From Undibacterium sp. (GTDB lineage Bacteria > Pseudomonadota > Gammaproteobacteria > Burkholderiales > Burkholderiaceae_D), in contig NZ_JAUSFI010000110.1 of the NCBI RefSeq assembly GCF_030651495.1, positions 31,430-95,429 of the forward strand: DNA of 64,000 bases, in the 5' to 3' direction. The notes below the pieces were generated by a model. That model was not told the origin of the DNA, did not search any database, and was given only the letters and a program-made list of their open reading frames with translations. Both the position numbers and the translations under genes were made by a program. Of this stretch, positions 22,571-32,608 are shown piece after piece (within the stretch, counting starts at the first letter, position 1; every line of letters starts with the position of its first letter).

Positions 22571-23116
22571 ATGAATATGCCAGTTTCAACGGATAAGGAT
22601 CTTTGGATTTCCTGGGATACCTATCATCAATCAATTGAGCAACTTGCCTTAAAAGTCCATGAGTCGGGTTGGAAATTTGATCAGGTTTTATGCCTTGCAC
22701 GTGGTGGTTTGAGGCCTGGAGATATTTTTTCACGTATTTTTGATGTTCCGCTGGCAATTTTGTCCACAAGTTCTTACCGGGAAGATTCGGGAACAGTGCA
22801 AGGATCACTCAATATTGGCAAGTATATTTCTATGACCAGGGGTAGTCTGAAAGGGCGTGTACTGGTGGTAGATGATCTGGTTGATTCTGGAATTACTTTA
22901 GAGAAGGTTTTACAACATCTGCGTGAAAATTTTACGACAGTCACTGAAGTAAAATCTGCTGTCATTTGGTGCAAGGCGTGTTCTTCAATACAACCAGATT
23001 TTTATCTGGAATATCTGACCAGCAACCCATGGATACATCAACCATTTGAGGAGTACGACGGCATTAGACCGCATCAACTAAATGCGTGGTTGAAAAAAGG
23101 TGAAACAAAAGTATAA
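22571..23116 (+). CDS. Phosphoribosyltransferase, purine salvage type
   Basis: The 181-residue type I phosphoribosyltransferase has its PRPP loop at VLVVDDLVDSGITL, with the early loop LCLARGGLRPGD. Similarity is to Gpt/Hpt-like enzymes that couple guanine, xanthine or hypoxanthine to PRPP. The base specificity cannot be read from the sequence. Its place after purA supports a purine role. A rho-independent terminator follows. Confidence 0.85.
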   Translation: MNMPVSTDKDLWISWDTYHQSIEQLALKVHESGWKFDQVLCLARGGLRPGDIFSRIFDVPLAILSTSSYREDSGTVQGSLNIGKYISMTRGSLKGRVLVVDDLVDSGITLEKVLQHLRENFTTVTEVKSAVIWCKACSSIQPDFYLEYLTSNPWIHQPFEEYDGIRPHQLNAWLKKGETKV

Positions 23117-23123
23117 TATTGTA

Positions 23124-23157
23124 ACGGGAGCAAAGTGATTTGCTTCCGTTTTTTTTT
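23124..23157 (+). terminator. Rho-independent terminator after the phosphoribosyltransferase gene
   Basis: The stem ACGGGAGCAAA / TTTGCTTCCGT (one G-U pair) with a GTGA loop is followed by a run of nine T. It lies eight bases after the stop codon. Confidence 0.85.
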
Positions 23158-23247
23158 GCGAAAAATGGGAATTTTTTGTTTGGACTATTGTGCTGGTATG
23201 TTGAGAGAAAATTTGTTTGAGCTGGTGTCTGAAATAGACGTTAAAAG

Positions 23248-23281
23248 TAAAAAAACCTCGCCGACAAAGTCGATGAGGTTT
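23248..23281 (-). terminator. Terminator after the first tRNA-Leu (minus strand)
   Basis: Read on the minus strand, AAACCTCATCGAC pairs with GTCGGCGAGGTTT around a TTT loop, with one mismatch and one G-U, followed by a T run. It lies 10 bases downstream of the tRNA 3' end. Confidence 0.75.
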
Positions 23282-23290
23282 AAAATTACT

Positions 23291-23375
23291 TGGTGCCCAC
23301 GGAGGGACTCGAACCCCCACACCCGAAGGCACATGGACCTGAACCATGCGCGTCTACCAATTCCGCCACGTGGGC
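23291..23375 (-). tRNA. tRNA-Leu (anticodon CAG)
   Basis: An 85-base gene on the minus strand starts GCCCACGTGGCGGAATTGG and encodes its own CCA end. The acceptor arms GCCCACG and CGTGGGC pair fully. The anticodon stem CATGG/CCATG encloses the loop TTCAGGT, giving anticodon CAG. The long variable arm (around TGCCTTCGGGTG) is typical of class II tRNA-Leu. A second identical copy lies 185 bases away. Confidence 0.96.
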
Positions 23376-23522
23376 AACGAAGGCGAAATTATATATTAAT
23401 AGATCAAGCTTTGGACAATTAAATGCAAAAGAAAGTCAAACGATCTTTTTTGAGAATATTATGGCTAAAAAATATATTAACAGCGAAAGATGTTAATTGT
23501 ATGTAAAATTAATGTCATATGA

Positions 23523-23552
23523 AAAAGCCCGTTGACGAATCAACGGGCTTTT
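23523..23552 (-). terminator. Terminator after the second tRNA-Leu (minus strand)
   Basis: A perfect 13-bp stem (AAAAGCCCGTTGA / TCAACGGGCTTTT) with a 4-base loop lies eight bases from the tRNA 3' end. T runs are present on both strands, so it could work in both directions. Confidence 0.85.
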
Positions 23553-23560
23553 AAAACATA

Positions 23561-23645
23561 TGGTGCCCACGGAGGGACTCGAACCCCCACACCCGAAGGC
23601 ACATGGACCTGAACCATGCGCGTCTACCAATTCCGCCACGTGGGC
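23561..23645 (-). tRNA. tRNA-Leu (anticodon CAG), second copy
   Basis: This copy is identical over all 85 bases to the one at 23291-23375, including the CCA end and CAG anticodon. It has its own terminator, so the two are separate transcripts or a processed tandem. CTG is the codon read. Confidence 0.96.
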
Positions 23646-23746
23646 AGCGAAGACAGGAATTATAAAGTATCCGTGGCTTATGTCAATGGCTTGATTCATT
23701 TTTACTTGTTATTGAACAATAATAATTTTCGGAACGTTAGGTAATT

Positions 23747-26305
23747 ATGGTGCTCTCCGGTAAACTAGCGGGAGTAGGTGCGACGGCACTGACAATCAGT
23801 ATTTACAACAGAAAAGATTTTCAACTCTTGAATAAACATTCCTATCCCATTCCTAGTCGCGAGGAAATTCTCGGCATCCTGCGTACCTCCAAGAGTCAAC
23901 AGACATTGGAAACGATTACAGACACTCTGGGTGTGAAACCTGAGGAGCTTGACGGTATCGTACGACGGCTCAACGCGATGGAGAGAGACGGCCAACTAAA
24001 GCAGGATAAGTTGGGAACTTATACGCTTGCCAACCAAGAGAACTTTATTTCTGGTCGAGTCAGCAGTCATCGCGATGGCTATGGTTTTTTAACGCCTGAT
24101 GATGGCAGTGAAGACTTGTTTTTACCTGAGCGTGAAATGCAGCGAGTCCTGCATGGTGATCGCGTCACTGCGCGTATCGTTGGGACAGATCGCCGTGGAC
24201 GGTTGGAAGGCGGTATTGTTGAAATTCTTGAACGTGCTAACACACACGTTATTGGGCGCTTGTTAAATGAAAATGGTGCTTGGATTATCGCACCAGAAGA
24301 CAATCGATTTAGTCAAGACATCTTACTTGCCGGCTCTCCGGGAAAAGCAAAGTCGGGCCAGGTTGTCAGCGTTGCATTGATTGAGCAGCCGACAAAGTAT
24401 GCGCAAGCTGTGGGTAAAATAGTCGAAATATTAGGTGATGTTGATGATCCTGGTATGGAAATTGAGATTGCTGTCAGGAAGTTCGGCGTACCACATGAGT
24501 TTTCCGAGGCAGCAAAAAAAGCTGCGAGCAAATTACCTGTGGAGGTCAGAGAATCCGATCTGGACGCGCGCGTCGATTTACGTGATATCCCTATGGTTAC
24601 CATCGACGGTGAAGATGCACGCGATTTTGATGATGCAGTGTATTGCGAACCGGTGAAAATCGGTCGTAATAAAGGTTATCGTTTGATCGTAGCAATTGCG
24701 GATGTTAGCCATTATGTAAAACCAAATGATGCGTTAGATGCCGACGCACTGTTACGTAGTACGTCGGTTTATTTTCCACGTCGCGTCATTCCAATGCTGC
24801 CGGAAAAATTATCAAATGGCTTGTGTTCACTTAATCCCGATGTGGATAGATTAACGCTGGTATGCGATATGGTCATCACTCTTCAGGGTGATGTCACAGC
24901 TTATCAGTTTTATCCGGCTGTGATTCATTCTGCTGCCCGTTTTACCTATACCGACGTTGCTGCTATTTTGGGCAATACTAAAGGGCCGGAGGCGAATAAA
25001 CGCCTGATACTGGTGCCGCATCTATTACATTTGTATGAGTGTTTTCAGGCGCTCCTGAAGGCGCGTCATAGGCGTGGTGCGATTGATTTTGAGACGACTG
25101 AAACTTATATTGTCTGCAACGCAGCTGGAAAAATAGAAAAAATCTTGCCGCGTACCCGTAACGATGCACACAAACTGATAGAAGAATGCATGCTGGCTGC
25201 CAATGTCTGTGCCGCTGATTTTTTAGCGCAGTACAAACATCCTGGTACTTATCGTATTCATGCTAGTCCAACCAAAGAAAAACTGACGCAAGTTAGGAAT
25301 TTTTTGAAGCAGATAGGCTTACATCTGGGAGGAGGGGATTCGCCTTCGGCTTCGGATTATGCAGAATTAATGAGTAAAATTAAAGGGCGTCCAGATGCCC
25401 CATTGCTGCAAACCATGTTGCTACGCTCCATGCAGCAAGCTGTTTATAGTCCAGATAATATTGGTCATTTTGGTTTGTCTTACGATGCTTACGCTCATTT
25501 CACCAGTCCAATTCGTCGCTATCCTGATTTGTTGACGCATCGCGCGATTAAAGCTATTTTGCAAGGCAAACAATATGAGCCAAAGGGTATCGATGTCAGT
25601 TTGCTTAATACTACTATCTCTAACGCTGCACGCAAGCAACAGGTGTTGGATAAGGCTGCTGGCAAGAAAAAGCTAGAAAAAGATTTAACAATTTGGGATG
25701 CATTGGGAACGCATTGCTCAGCCAACGAGCGCCGAGCTGATGAAGCCTCGCGCGATGTTGAGGCGTGGTTAAAGTGTTATTTTATAAAAAACAAATTGGG
25801 CGAGGAGTTTGCAGGCACCATTTCTGGTGTTACGCAGTTTGGTATTTTTGTTCAACTTGATGATATTTTTATCGAAGGCTTGGTGCACATTACCGAGCTT
25901 GGGGCAGATTATTTTCAATTTGATGATGCTCGACATGAATTGCGTGGAGAACGTACTGGCAAACGCTATCAGTTGACTGACCGGGTGCGGGTTCAGGTTA
26001 GTCGCGTTGATCTAGATGCGCGTAAAATTGATTTGACGCTTGTTCAGCAGCCCTCGGTGCGTGCAGCCCAGCTGGGTGATCGTGAACGTATTATTGCAAA
26101 TGATCGAGTAATAAACGGTAAAGTGGTCAATGGAAAACAGTCTTTAAAAAACAATAAACTCGCGGCGAAATCTTCTGTAAAAAGAGCATCAACATCAAAA
26201 GTTATTGCTGCGCCGGCTAGTTCGGGGCGAGTTAAGGGAGATGGATCCTCTGAGCATACAGCGTCAACATCAAGAAGCACCAGAGCTGGTAAGAAAAAAC
26301 GCTAA
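23747..26305 (+). CDS. rnr: Ribonuclease R
   Basis: RNase R is a 3'-5' exoribonuclease that degrades structured RNA. The order is an N-terminal winged-helix part (about 30-90), cold-shock domains (ISGRVSSHRDGYGFL), the RNB catalytic domain with IDGEDARDFDDAVYC (the metal-binding aspartates), an S1 domain (FAGTISGVTQFGIFVQLDD) and a long Lys/Ser-rich basic tail after residue 780. At 852 residues it is full length. It pairs with rlmB downstream, as in many proteobacteria. Confidence 0.95.
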   Translation: MVLSGKLAGVGATALTISIYNRKDFQLLNKHSYPIPSREEILGILRTSKSQQTLETITDTLGVKPEELDGIVRRLNAMERDGQLKQDKLGTYTLANQENFISGRVSSHRDGYGFLTPDDGSEDLFLPEREMQRVLHGDRVTARIVGTDRRGRLEGGIVEILERANTHVIGRLLNENGAWIIAPEDNRFSQDILLAGSPGKAKSGQVVSVALIEQPTKYAQAVGKIVEILGDVDDPGMEIEIAVRKFGVPHEFSEAAKKAASKLPVEVRESDLDARVDLRDIPMVTIDGEDARDFDDAVYCEPVKIGRNKGYRLIVAIADVSHYVKPNDALDADALLRSTSVYFPRRVIPMLPEKLSNGLCSLNPDVDRLTLVCDMVITLQGDVTAYQFYPAVIHSAARFTYTDVAAILGNTKGPEANKRLILVPHLLHLYECFQALLKARHRRGAIDFETTETYIVCNAAGKIEKILPRTRNDAHKLIEECMLAANVCAADFLAQYKHPGTYRIHASPTKEKLTQVRNFLKQIGLHLGGGDSPSASDYAELMSKIKGRPDAPLLQTMLLRSMQQAVYSPDNIGHFGLSYDAYAHFTSPIRRYPDLLTHRAIKAILQGKQYEPKGIDVSLLNTTISNAARKQQVLDKAAGKKKLEKDLTIWDALGTHCSANERRADEASRDVEAWLKCYFIKNKLGEEFAGTISGVTQFGIFVQLDDIFIEGLVHITELGADYFQFDDARHELRGERTGKRYQLTDRVRVQVSRVDLDARKIDLTLVQQPSVRAAQLGDRERIIANDRVINGKVVNGKQSLKNNKLAAKSSVKRASTSKVIAAPASSGRVKGDGSSEHTASTSRSTRAGKKKR

Positions 26306-26371
26306 GGTTTAATCACATTAATCAAATGTGAAACAGATGTAAGTAGGTTAAAAGTAGATTGAGAAGTAAAT

Positions 26372-27112
26372 ATGAAAAGTAAAATGATTTTTGGTTTCCA
26401 TGCTGTGACCTCGCGCATTCGTCATGAGGCCTCTACAGTGGAGGAAATTTATGTTGATAGTGGGCGTTCTGATCGACGTATGCAAGAGTTGATACATGCG
26501 GCCAAGTCAGCTGGAGTGCGTGTTATTCCAACAGACGATCAACGTTTGTCGAATATCGTCGGTACCCGCCGCCATCAAGGCGTGGTGGCTAAAGCGGGTG
26601 AGTTATCATTGGCGCGCAATCTTGATGAATTGCTTGATGCGATAGAAGGTCCGCCTTTGCTTTTGGTCTTGGATGGCATTACGGATCCGCACAATTTGGG
26701 CGCTTGTTTACGCGTTGCCGACGGAGTCGGTGCACATGCCGTGATAGCTCCAAAGGACAGGGCAGTGGGGTTGAATGCAACAGCGGCCAAAGTGGCAAGC
26801 GGCGCGGCTGAGACAGTTCCTTATATTACGGTTACTAATCTTGCACGTACTTTGCGCGAATTGAAAGAGCGCGACATCATGTTAGTAGGCACGACAGATG
26901 ACGTAGATAAAAATATTTATGACGTTAATTTTAAGGGTGGCGTTGCTATCATCATGGGTTCCGAAGGTGAGGGTATGCGCCGTTTGACTAGAGAAACTTG
27001 TGATGTGCTTGTTCAAATTCCAATGTTTGGATCCGTAGAAAGCCTGAATGTGTCCGTCGCTTCGGGGGTTTGTCTTTATGAGGCACGCAGGCAGCGATTG
27101 GTGCGCGAATAG
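26372..27112 (+). CDS. rlmB: 23S rRNA (guanosine-2251-2'-O)-methyltransferase RlmB
   Basis: RlmB is a SpoU-family knotted methyltransferase that modifies G2251 in the ribosomal P loop. The three SpoU motifs are visible: [31 protein letters not shown] and [15 protein letters not shown]. An N-terminal L30e-like RNA-binding domain covers about residues 1-75. The length of 246 residues is standard. Confidence 0.95.
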   Translation: MKSKMIFGFHAVTSRIRHEASTVEEIYVDSGRSDRRMQELIHAAKSAGVRVIPTDDQRLSNIVGTRRHQGVVAKAGELSLARNLDELLDAIEGPPLLLVLDGITDPHNLGACLRVADGVGAHAVIAPKDRAVGLNATAAKVASGAAETVPYITVTNLARTLRELKERDIMLVGTTDDVDKNIYDVNFKGGVAIIMGSEGEGMRRLTRETCDVLVQIPMFGSVESLNVSVASGVCLYEARRQRLVRE

Positions 27113-27211
27113 TTCTCTTTCTGGCATTTGACCACATTCTTAGAAGCGCGCTGCAAGTTTTCTCTGAACAAGCTAAGATGTCTGTCCTCTTCTTTTTTCC
27201 TTCGGTTTTCC

Positions 27212-27961
27212 ATGTTCAGCCATTTGCGCGAAGATATTGCTAGCATTATTCAACGAGACCCCGCCGCCCGTAACGCATGGGAGGTAATGACTTGTTATCC
27301 TGGTTTTCATGCTGTTGTTATGCATGGCTGGGCTAAATGGTGCTGGTCACGTGGATTGAAATGGTTAGGTAGATTTATTGCATATCTAGCGCGCATTTTA
27401 ACTGGGATAGAGATACACCCTGGGGCGATGATAGGGCGTCGAGTTTTCATTGATCATGGATTTGGTGTCGTGATAGGTGAGACTGCTGAAATTGGTGATG
27501 ATTGCACCATTTATCAGGGTGTAACGCTGGGCGGGACTTCCTTGTTTAAGGGGACAAAACGGCATCCTACGCTTGAGGCGGGAGTGATCGTCGGTGCCGG
27601 TGCGAAAGTGCTGGGGGGATTTACTGTCGGTGCCGGAGCGAAAATTGGATCTAACTCGGTGGTAATGAAGCCAGTCCCCGCTGGTGCGACAGCGGTAGGA
27701 AATCCTGCGCATATCCTACAAAAGGACGTAGCACTTCAAGTGGATGCTGATTCAAACCAACGATTTAGTGCCTATGGCGTGACTGCCAATGGAGGGGATC
27801 CGATTTCTAAAGTATTGCACAAGTTAATAGACCATGCTGTGTCACAACAAGAGCAAATTGAAAAATTAACTGCGGCACTCTCTGGTGCAGGAATTGTGTG
27901 CGAAAAGCAGGCAGAAGAAAGTAAATTAAATCCTAGTCAGATCAATAGTCTTGTGGATTAA
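27212..27961 (+). CDS. cysE: Serine O-acetyltransferase CysE
   Basis: CysE acetylates L-serine with acetyl-CoA, the first step of cysteine synthesis. It has an N-terminal helical part ([20 protein letters not shown]) and a left-handed beta-helix of hexapeptide repeats ([33 protein letters not shown]). The frame is open from 27128, but ATG 27212 matches family starts and gives 249 residues. A charged 60-residue C-terminal tail follows the catalytic fold. Confidence 0.92.
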   Translation: MFSHLREDIASIIQRDPAARNAWEVMTCYPGFHAVVMHGWAKWCWSRGLKWLGRFIAYLARILTGIEIHPGAMIGRRVFIDHGFGVVIGETAEIGDDCTIYQGVTLGGTSLFKGTKRHPTLEAGVIVGAGAKVLGGFTVGAGAKIGSNSVVMKPVPAGATAVGNPAHILQKDVALQVDADSNQRFSAYGVTANGGDPISKVLHKLIDHAVSQQEQIEKLTAALSGAGIVCEKQAEESKLNPSQINSLVD

Positions 27962-27990
27962 CATTGATTTAATTTAATCAATAAATTTAG

Positions 27991-28072
27991 ATACTCCCCA
28001 AAAAATATTTTCAAACTATCTAGTTCGCGCTTAATAGATGCGTAACTTAAGAAAATACTAGGGGGGGAGTAT
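27991..28072. terminator. Nested inverted repeats between convergent cysE and lpxH
   Basis: Outer arms ATACTCCCC (27991-27999) and GGGGAGTAT (28064-28072) are perfect. Inner arms TATTTTC and GAAAATA add a second stem. The structure lies between two converging genes and could end transcription from both sides. The interior loop is long (about 38 bases). Confidence 0.45.
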
Positions 28073-28085
28073 TGTATTGCAATGA

Positions 28086-28880
28086 TTAAAAAATATTATT
28101 GATGTTGCCGTCTAGATGGTGAAATAAAATTTCCCCATTGTCATAGATAGCTAGCCAGCCACCGCGCGATTTTTCATTTTCTATGTCGCATTCCCAATCC
28201 GGTAAGACATAGCGAACCCCCTCTACATCCAGATGTCTCGCAGGCCGGTGGGTGTGACCATGGATTATGGTTTTTACATTGTTATCAAGAAAAAGTCGGC
28301 AAATCGCATCAGGATTCACATCCATAATAGTAAGCGTTTTTTCTTTTTTTTCTATTTTGCTATCTTTGCGCAAACCTTCAATAATGGTTTTGCGCTGGGA
28401 GAGCGGAAGTGACAAAAATTCTTTTTGCCATTGTTCTTGCCTGACCATAGCTCGAAAAGACATATATGCCAGATCATCGCTGCACTGTGCATCTCCATGG
28501 GTGATGAGTATAGGTCGACCAGCAATATGAATAACACTAGGGTCAGCGAGCAACTGAGCGCCAGTGGCATCAGCAAAGCCAGTACCAATTAAAAAATCAC
28601 GGTTTCCTGCGATCCAAAATACTTTGGTTCCGGTATCGCTAACAGCACGTATTGCGGCGATTACTTCTTGATGATAGGGGGTGTCCATGTCATCATCTCC
28701 CGCCCAATATTCAAACAAATCACCCAGTAAATACAATTGGTCAGCTTGAGGGGCATGTTGTTTAAGGAAATTGAAAAAAAACTGGGTCGTGCGTGGCAAT
28801 GAGGGCTGAAGATGGATATCAGAAGCAAAAAGCGCAACCAGTTTTGGCTGCGTATTCGTCTGGATTTGTTGGACGGTCAC
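28086..28880 (-). CDS. lpxH: UDP-2,3-diacylglucosamine diphosphatase LpxH
   Basis: LpxH cleaves UDP-2,3-diacylglucosamine to lipid X in lipid A synthesis at the inner membrane face. The calcineurin-like metal motifs appear in order: FASDIHL, LGDLFEYWAGDDD, AGNRDF, ITHGDAQC and IHGHTHRPARH. The length of 264 residues is slightly above the 240 of E. coli. It is the last gene of a minus-strand run after two cyclophilin genes. Confidence 0.95.
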   Translation of the reverse strand: MTVQQIQTNTQPKLVALFASDIHLQPSLPRTTQFFFNFLKQHAPQADQLYLLGDLFEYWAGDDDMDTPYHQEVIAAIRAVSDTGTKVFWIAGNRDFLIGTGFADATGAQLLADPSVIHIAGRPILITHGDAQCSDDLAYMSFRAMVRQEQWQKEFLSLPLSQRKTIIEGLRKDSKIEKKEKTLTIMDVNPDAICRLFLDNNVKTIIHGHTHRPARHLDVEGVRYVLPDWECDIENEKSRGGWLAIYDNGEILFHHLDGNINNIF

Positions 28881-28904
28881 TGGGCTAACTTGAATTTAGA
28901 TCAA

Positions 28905-29393
28905 TTAAATAATTTCTGCTTTTTCAATGATAACGTTCTCAACAGGAACGTCTTGAAACATTCCAGTGCGTGTTGTTTTTACACTTTTAATTCTATCCAC
29001 AACTTCACTTCCTTCGGTAACCACACCAAATACGCAATAACCCCATCCATCTTGTCCGGGATAGTCGAGAAAGCTATTGTTTGACATGTTGATGAAAAAT
29101 TGTGCCGATGCAGAGTGAGGATCTCCAGTACGTGCCATAGCTAGCGAGTATAAAGTGTTCTTTAATCCATTATTTGCTTCATTTTCGATTGGCGCCTTGG
29201 TTGGCTTTTGTCTCATCCCAGCTTCAAATCCGCCACCTTGAATCATGAAACCATCAATAACACGATGAAAAATAGTGTCATTATAATGGCCGGATTCGAC
29301 GTAAGAAATGAAATTAGCAACCGTTTTTGGCGCTTTTTCTGCATCCAGCTCAATTTTGATATTGCCCATATTGGTGGTCAAGATAACAGCCAT
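28905..29393 (-). CDS. ppiB: Cytoplasmic peptidyl-prolyl cis-trans isomerase (cyclophilin PpiB)
   Basis: The 162-residue cyclophilin has no signal peptide. The active-site block [15 protein letters not shown] and [17 protein letters not shown] are clear. The frame is open from 29435, but ATG 29393 ([10 protein letters not shown]) has AGGA six bases before it and is the family start. The neighbours are its periplasmic paralogue upstream and lpxH downstream. Confidence 0.93.
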   Translation of the reverse strand: MAVILTTNMGNIKIELDAEKAPKTVANFISYVESGHYNDTIFHRVIDGFMIQGGGFEAGMRQKPTKAPIENEANNGLKNTLYSLAMARTGDPHSASAQFFINMSNNSFLDYPGQDGWGYCVFGVVTEGSEVVDRIKSVKTTRTGMFQDVPVENVIIEKAEII

Positions 29394-29437
29394 GATAGTT
29401 CCTGAGAAAATAATACGATTGTAGATACGACGCAAAC

Positions 29438-30100
29438 TTATTTAAGGAGCTTAATTGATTCAATGGTGATGACTACGGAAGGTACATTTTCCATCATGCC
29501 GGAATTGCCTGTTTGCACCGATTTTATCTTCTCGACGGTTTCCATACCTTTGATGACTTTACCAAATGGGGTATAGCCAGCGGTCGCGAGTAAAGCTTGT
29601 GCACGTGGAGCGGATATAATCTCGCCTCGCCTTAAATATTGTACTGGGTCACCTTCAGGCAAGATCTGATGATTCAAAAAATCATTATCACTGACATTAA
29701 TGAAGAATTGTGCCGTGGCGGAATTGGGATCATTCGTGCGGGCCATGGCAATCGTACCGATCTCATTTTTTAAACCGTGATCTAATGCATAACGCGCTTC
29801 GAGTGCGACAGGCTTATTGGTTGGTTTTTCTTTCATTTTTTGATCAAAGCCACCTCCCTGGATCATGAAGTTTCCTATTACGCGGTGAAAAATGGTATTG
29901 CTGTAGTGCCCAGCTTTGACGTAACGAATAAAGTTTTCTACCGTTCTTGGCGCTTTTTCCGGATAGAGTTCAAGAACAATTTCTCCCATTGAGGTTTTTA
30001 TCACGACTTTTGTGAGTTCTTCACATAAAGCGAATGACGTATTCAATGCCAGAATTGCTCCGACAAGCAATGTGCGTAATTTGCGGCTGATAGAAAACAT
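29438..30100 (-). CDS. ppiA: Periplasmic peptidyl-prolyl cis-trans isomerase (cyclophilin PpiA)
   Basis: This cyclophilin has an N-terminal signal peptide ([20 protein letters not shown], then AFALC), so the domain works in the periplasm. The active-site block [15 protein letters not shown] matches PpiB. An insertion around [12 protein letters not shown] is not found in the shorter paralogue. ATG 30100 is preferred over 30112 because GAGG stands correctly before it. The product has 220 residues. Confidence 0.9.
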   Translation of the reverse strand: MFSISRKLRTLLVGAILALNTSFALCEELTKVVIKTSMGEIVLELYPEKAPRTVENFIRYVKAGHYSNTIFHRVIGNFMIQGGGFDQKMKEKPTNKPVALEARYALDHGLKNEIGTIAMARTNDPNSATAQFFINVSDNDFLNHQILPEGDPVQYLRRGEIISAPRAQALLATAGYTPFGKVIKGMETVEKIKSVQTGNSGMMENVPSVVITIESIKLLK

Positions 30101-30115
30101 GGTTAACCTCATTAA

Positions 30116-31384
30116 TTAAACTTGAGCTTCATAAATGATGCGCCATCTTGACGCTTCCTTAATCCAGTATTGACGCTTGCGTATACTCGTTTTACTTTTT
30201 CCCGATAGCGTGTCTTGAGTAAAGGTACTGACGATCATTTCATCTTTCCCAGGATAGCGAAATTGTGTGATATCGCGTAATTTAATAGAGATCTCATGCA
30301 GACCTTGTAATGATTGCTGCTGTTTTGAAAACCACACATTTAGATTCTCTCCCTGCAAGGTTTTGAAATTCCGAGAGTAATTGGTCATCAATCGGTTTGC
30401 ATTAAGACTTTCCATATCAGATCGCCAATCCTCCATGAGTTTGCTCGCAATTTGTCTGTCAGTATTCCATTTTGTTCGATTGACGAATTCTATCTGCTCA
30501 CTAATGATGACAGGCGTTTTTCCAATATCAATGGACGCGGCAATTTTTAAGAAATCTGGATTAGTCAATACGACACAGCCATCCGAAGCGAGGGGAGGTC
30601 GGCTAAAATTTTCTGACGGCACTCCATGAAGCCAAATGCCCGATCCACTGCGGCCATTGAGCTTATCCCATTCATTTGGATAGTTAATAGGGAGGGCACC
30701 TGGACCGTAAAAATCTGGCAATTTGGCACCCGACAGGTGGCTTGTGATGTAGTACACACCTGCTGGGGTCTTTTGGTCTCCTTCTTTAAATTTATTAATT
30801 CCAAATTTCCCCTGGCTGATGTAATAGTCGCTGACAAGCCTCAGTTGGCCTGCATTATTTTCATACAAATATAAACGCGACCGTTTAGCATCTACTACTA
30901 ATGCTTGTTTCTGATCATCCCTCATTTGAAGAATACTGCGTGGTATTAAATCTGGATCGGGCCTTTCGCGCATCGCCCTAATTCTGGCGATGGCCTCTTC
31001 ACGAAAGTCTTTGAGTTTTTCAGGTGTTGCATTTTGGGTGGCACCAAAACTAGTCACTGAGCGGGTATGCATTAGTAGTAAATCACCACGTATCAACTGC
31101 CCCAGTTGAAAATGGGGATAGGCTTGGGTTAATTCATCTATTTTAAGCTGTGCCTTCTGAAGATTGTTCGCTGCCAGATTTTTATATACTTCTATAAGTT
31201 GCACATCAGGATTTAGAATAGGAGAATTTGCATTGTATAAATTTTCCTTTGCATAAAGATTTTTGGCGCAAGATATCGACGGCAATATAATGATTGTCGT
31301 TGATATCAATAAAAAAATGCGAACAAGAAAAAATTTTCCAACCCGCCTAGATGTTGGAAGTGAACTTAATACGAAACGAAACAT
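30116..31384 (-). CDS. L,D-transpeptidase (YkuD) with C-terminal NTF2-like domain
   Basis: A membrane-anchor or signal segment (FFLVRIFLLISTTIIIL) comes first, with a possible but imperfect lipobox (PSISC). The YkuD catalytic domain spans about residues 130-280 and has WLHGVPSENF and the active-site ASDGCVVL, with Cys as nucleophile. The last 110 residues form an NTF2/SnoaL-like fold resembling the Cds6 C-terminal family. It should act on peptidoglycan cross-links or on attached proteins in the periplasm. The start ATG 31384 overlaps the upstream stop by one base; an earlier ATG at 31417 is less likely. The product has 422 residues. Confidence 0.85.
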   Translation of the reverse strand: MFRFVLSSLPTSRRVGKFFLVRIFLLISTTIIILPSISCAKNLYAKENLYNANSPILNPDVQLIEVYKNLAANNLQKAQLKIDELTQAYPHFQLGQLIRGDLLLMHTRSVTSFGATQNATPEKLKDFREEAIARIRAMRERPDPDLIPRSILQMRDDQKQALVVDAKRSRLYLYENNAGQLRLVSDYYISQGKFGINKFKEGDQKTPAGVYYITSHLSGAKLPDFYGPGALPINYPNEWDKLNGRSGSGIWLHGVPSENFSRPPLASDGCVVLTNPDFLKIAASIDIGKTPVIISEQIEFVNRTKWNTDRQIASKLMEDWRSDMESLNANRLMTNYSRNFKTLQGENLNVWFSKQQQSLQGLHEISIKLRDITQFRYPGKDEMIVSTFTQDTLSGKSKTSIRKRQYWIKEASRWRIIYEAQV

Positions 31385-32412
31385 CAGCTGCCTGTGTGCT
31401 CCAAAGTGATAAGCCATTTCCCGTCCTGTTTGACCATCTCTAAGGACTTTCGACTATTAGCGGTTAACTGGTCAGAACTATAAATTTGTCTAAATCTTAT
31501 AATCGCAGTATGACCTTCAATTGTTACCTTCGGAGTCTCAATTTTTACGTTGATATGCCCTTTTCCCTCAATACGAGCGCGACGCTCTTCAGCCCAAACC
31601 TTACGAGATTCTCCTTTTGGCGTTTGGAAATTCTTGGCGTAGTGTGCAAGATAGCCGTTTGTATCTTTGCTACTCCAGGCTTTTGCCCAGTTTTCTGCCG
31701 CCTTAAGTACATCATCCTGATCGGTATTGGTTGCGATGACTGGTTTGTTAGTTGATTTTATTTCAACTTTAGCAGGTGCGGGTTCTGGCTTGGTTGTCGC
31801 TACTTGCGGCTGCTTAGTTGCAACGGTAGTTGGTACGGGGGTCACTTGCAACCCGGCCTTAGGATTTGTACCACCAGTAGTATTGCCAACTAAATTTTTG
31901 ACCAGCGTCAACTTCAGTTTTGCCCCAGAGTTGCCAGAGTCTAATTGCAATGCCTTGTCGTAGGCCTGACTCGCCAGTTTTGCGTAAATGTCACCAAGAT
32001 TTTCATGTGCAGTTCCGTAAGTCGGATTGGTCCTGATCGCCATCTCTAGTGCAGCGCGTGCTTTATCGTATTGACCGTTTGATGCATAAAGAACTGCCAG
32101 ATTGTTGTAGGGTTCGGGTAACTCTGGATAGTCATCTGTTAATTTCGCAAAAATCGCAATCGCTTCAGCATTTTTGTTTTGTTCTGCGAGAATCAATCCT
32201 TTCATAAAGCGCATTTGGGCATCTTTGGGACGTTGTGCCAATACCGCATCCACTTTTTGCATTGCTTCAGTGAATTGACCACTCTTTAATAACTTGCTTG
32301 CATCTGATGCGTCATCTGCAAATGTTAGTGCTGGCAGCATTGCCAAAGATACATAAGATAAAACAAAAACACTTCTTAAAAAATGGCGCATAGCATATTG
32401 ATTTGGTTTCAT
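31384..32412 (-). CDS. Secreted TPR protein with NTF2-like C-terminal domain
   Basis: The signal peptide (VFVLSYVSLAMLPALTFA) leads into TPR repeats (about 35-165) with ELPEPYNNLAVLYASNGQYD and YGTAHENLGDIYAKLA. A Thr/Lys/Pro-rich linker follows, then a C-terminal domain (about 235-342) that aligns with the end of the neighbouring L,D-transpeptidase (shared pattern NWAKAW, YAKNFQTPKGE, W near the end). It probably works with that enzyme in the periplasm. The start could be 32475, 32412 or 32391; none has a clear ribosome-binding site. Confidence 0.8.
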   Translation of the reverse strand: MKPNQYAMRHFLRSVFVLSYVSLAMLPALTFADDASDASKLLKSGQFTEAMQKVDAVLAQRPKDAQMRFMKGLILAEQNKNAEAIAIFAKLTDDYPELPEPYNNLAVLYASNGQYDKARAALEMAIRTNPTYGTAHENLGDIYAKLASQAYDKALQLDSGNSGAKLKLTLVKNLVGNTTGGTNPKAGLQVTPVPTTVATKQPQVATTKPEPAPAKVEIKSTNKPVIATNTDQDDVLKAAENWAKAWSSKDTNGYLAHYAKNFQTPKGESRKVWAEERRARIEGKGHINVKIETPKVTIEGHTAIIRFRQIYSSDQLTANSRKSLEMVKQDGKWLITLEHTGS

Positions 32413-32608
32413 GTGGGAACAGAAAAACATCGGAACAGCAATGTTATACTGAACGTAAAAGCGACATCTTAACAAATATGCGCGGAAAATGGGTTTTTGA
32501 TACTCTCGTGCCTCTATGCGTCCCCCAAATGATGAAAAAAGTTATTTACTTGGAGTGTTTTTCGTCTTTCTGAATAATTTAGACTCAGTTCATGGTTAAA
32601 CAAAAAAC

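Noticed and set aside
23135..23422. Open frame of 95 codons across the first tRNA-Leu
   Set aside because: It runs through a terminator and a complete tRNA gene, so it is not coding.
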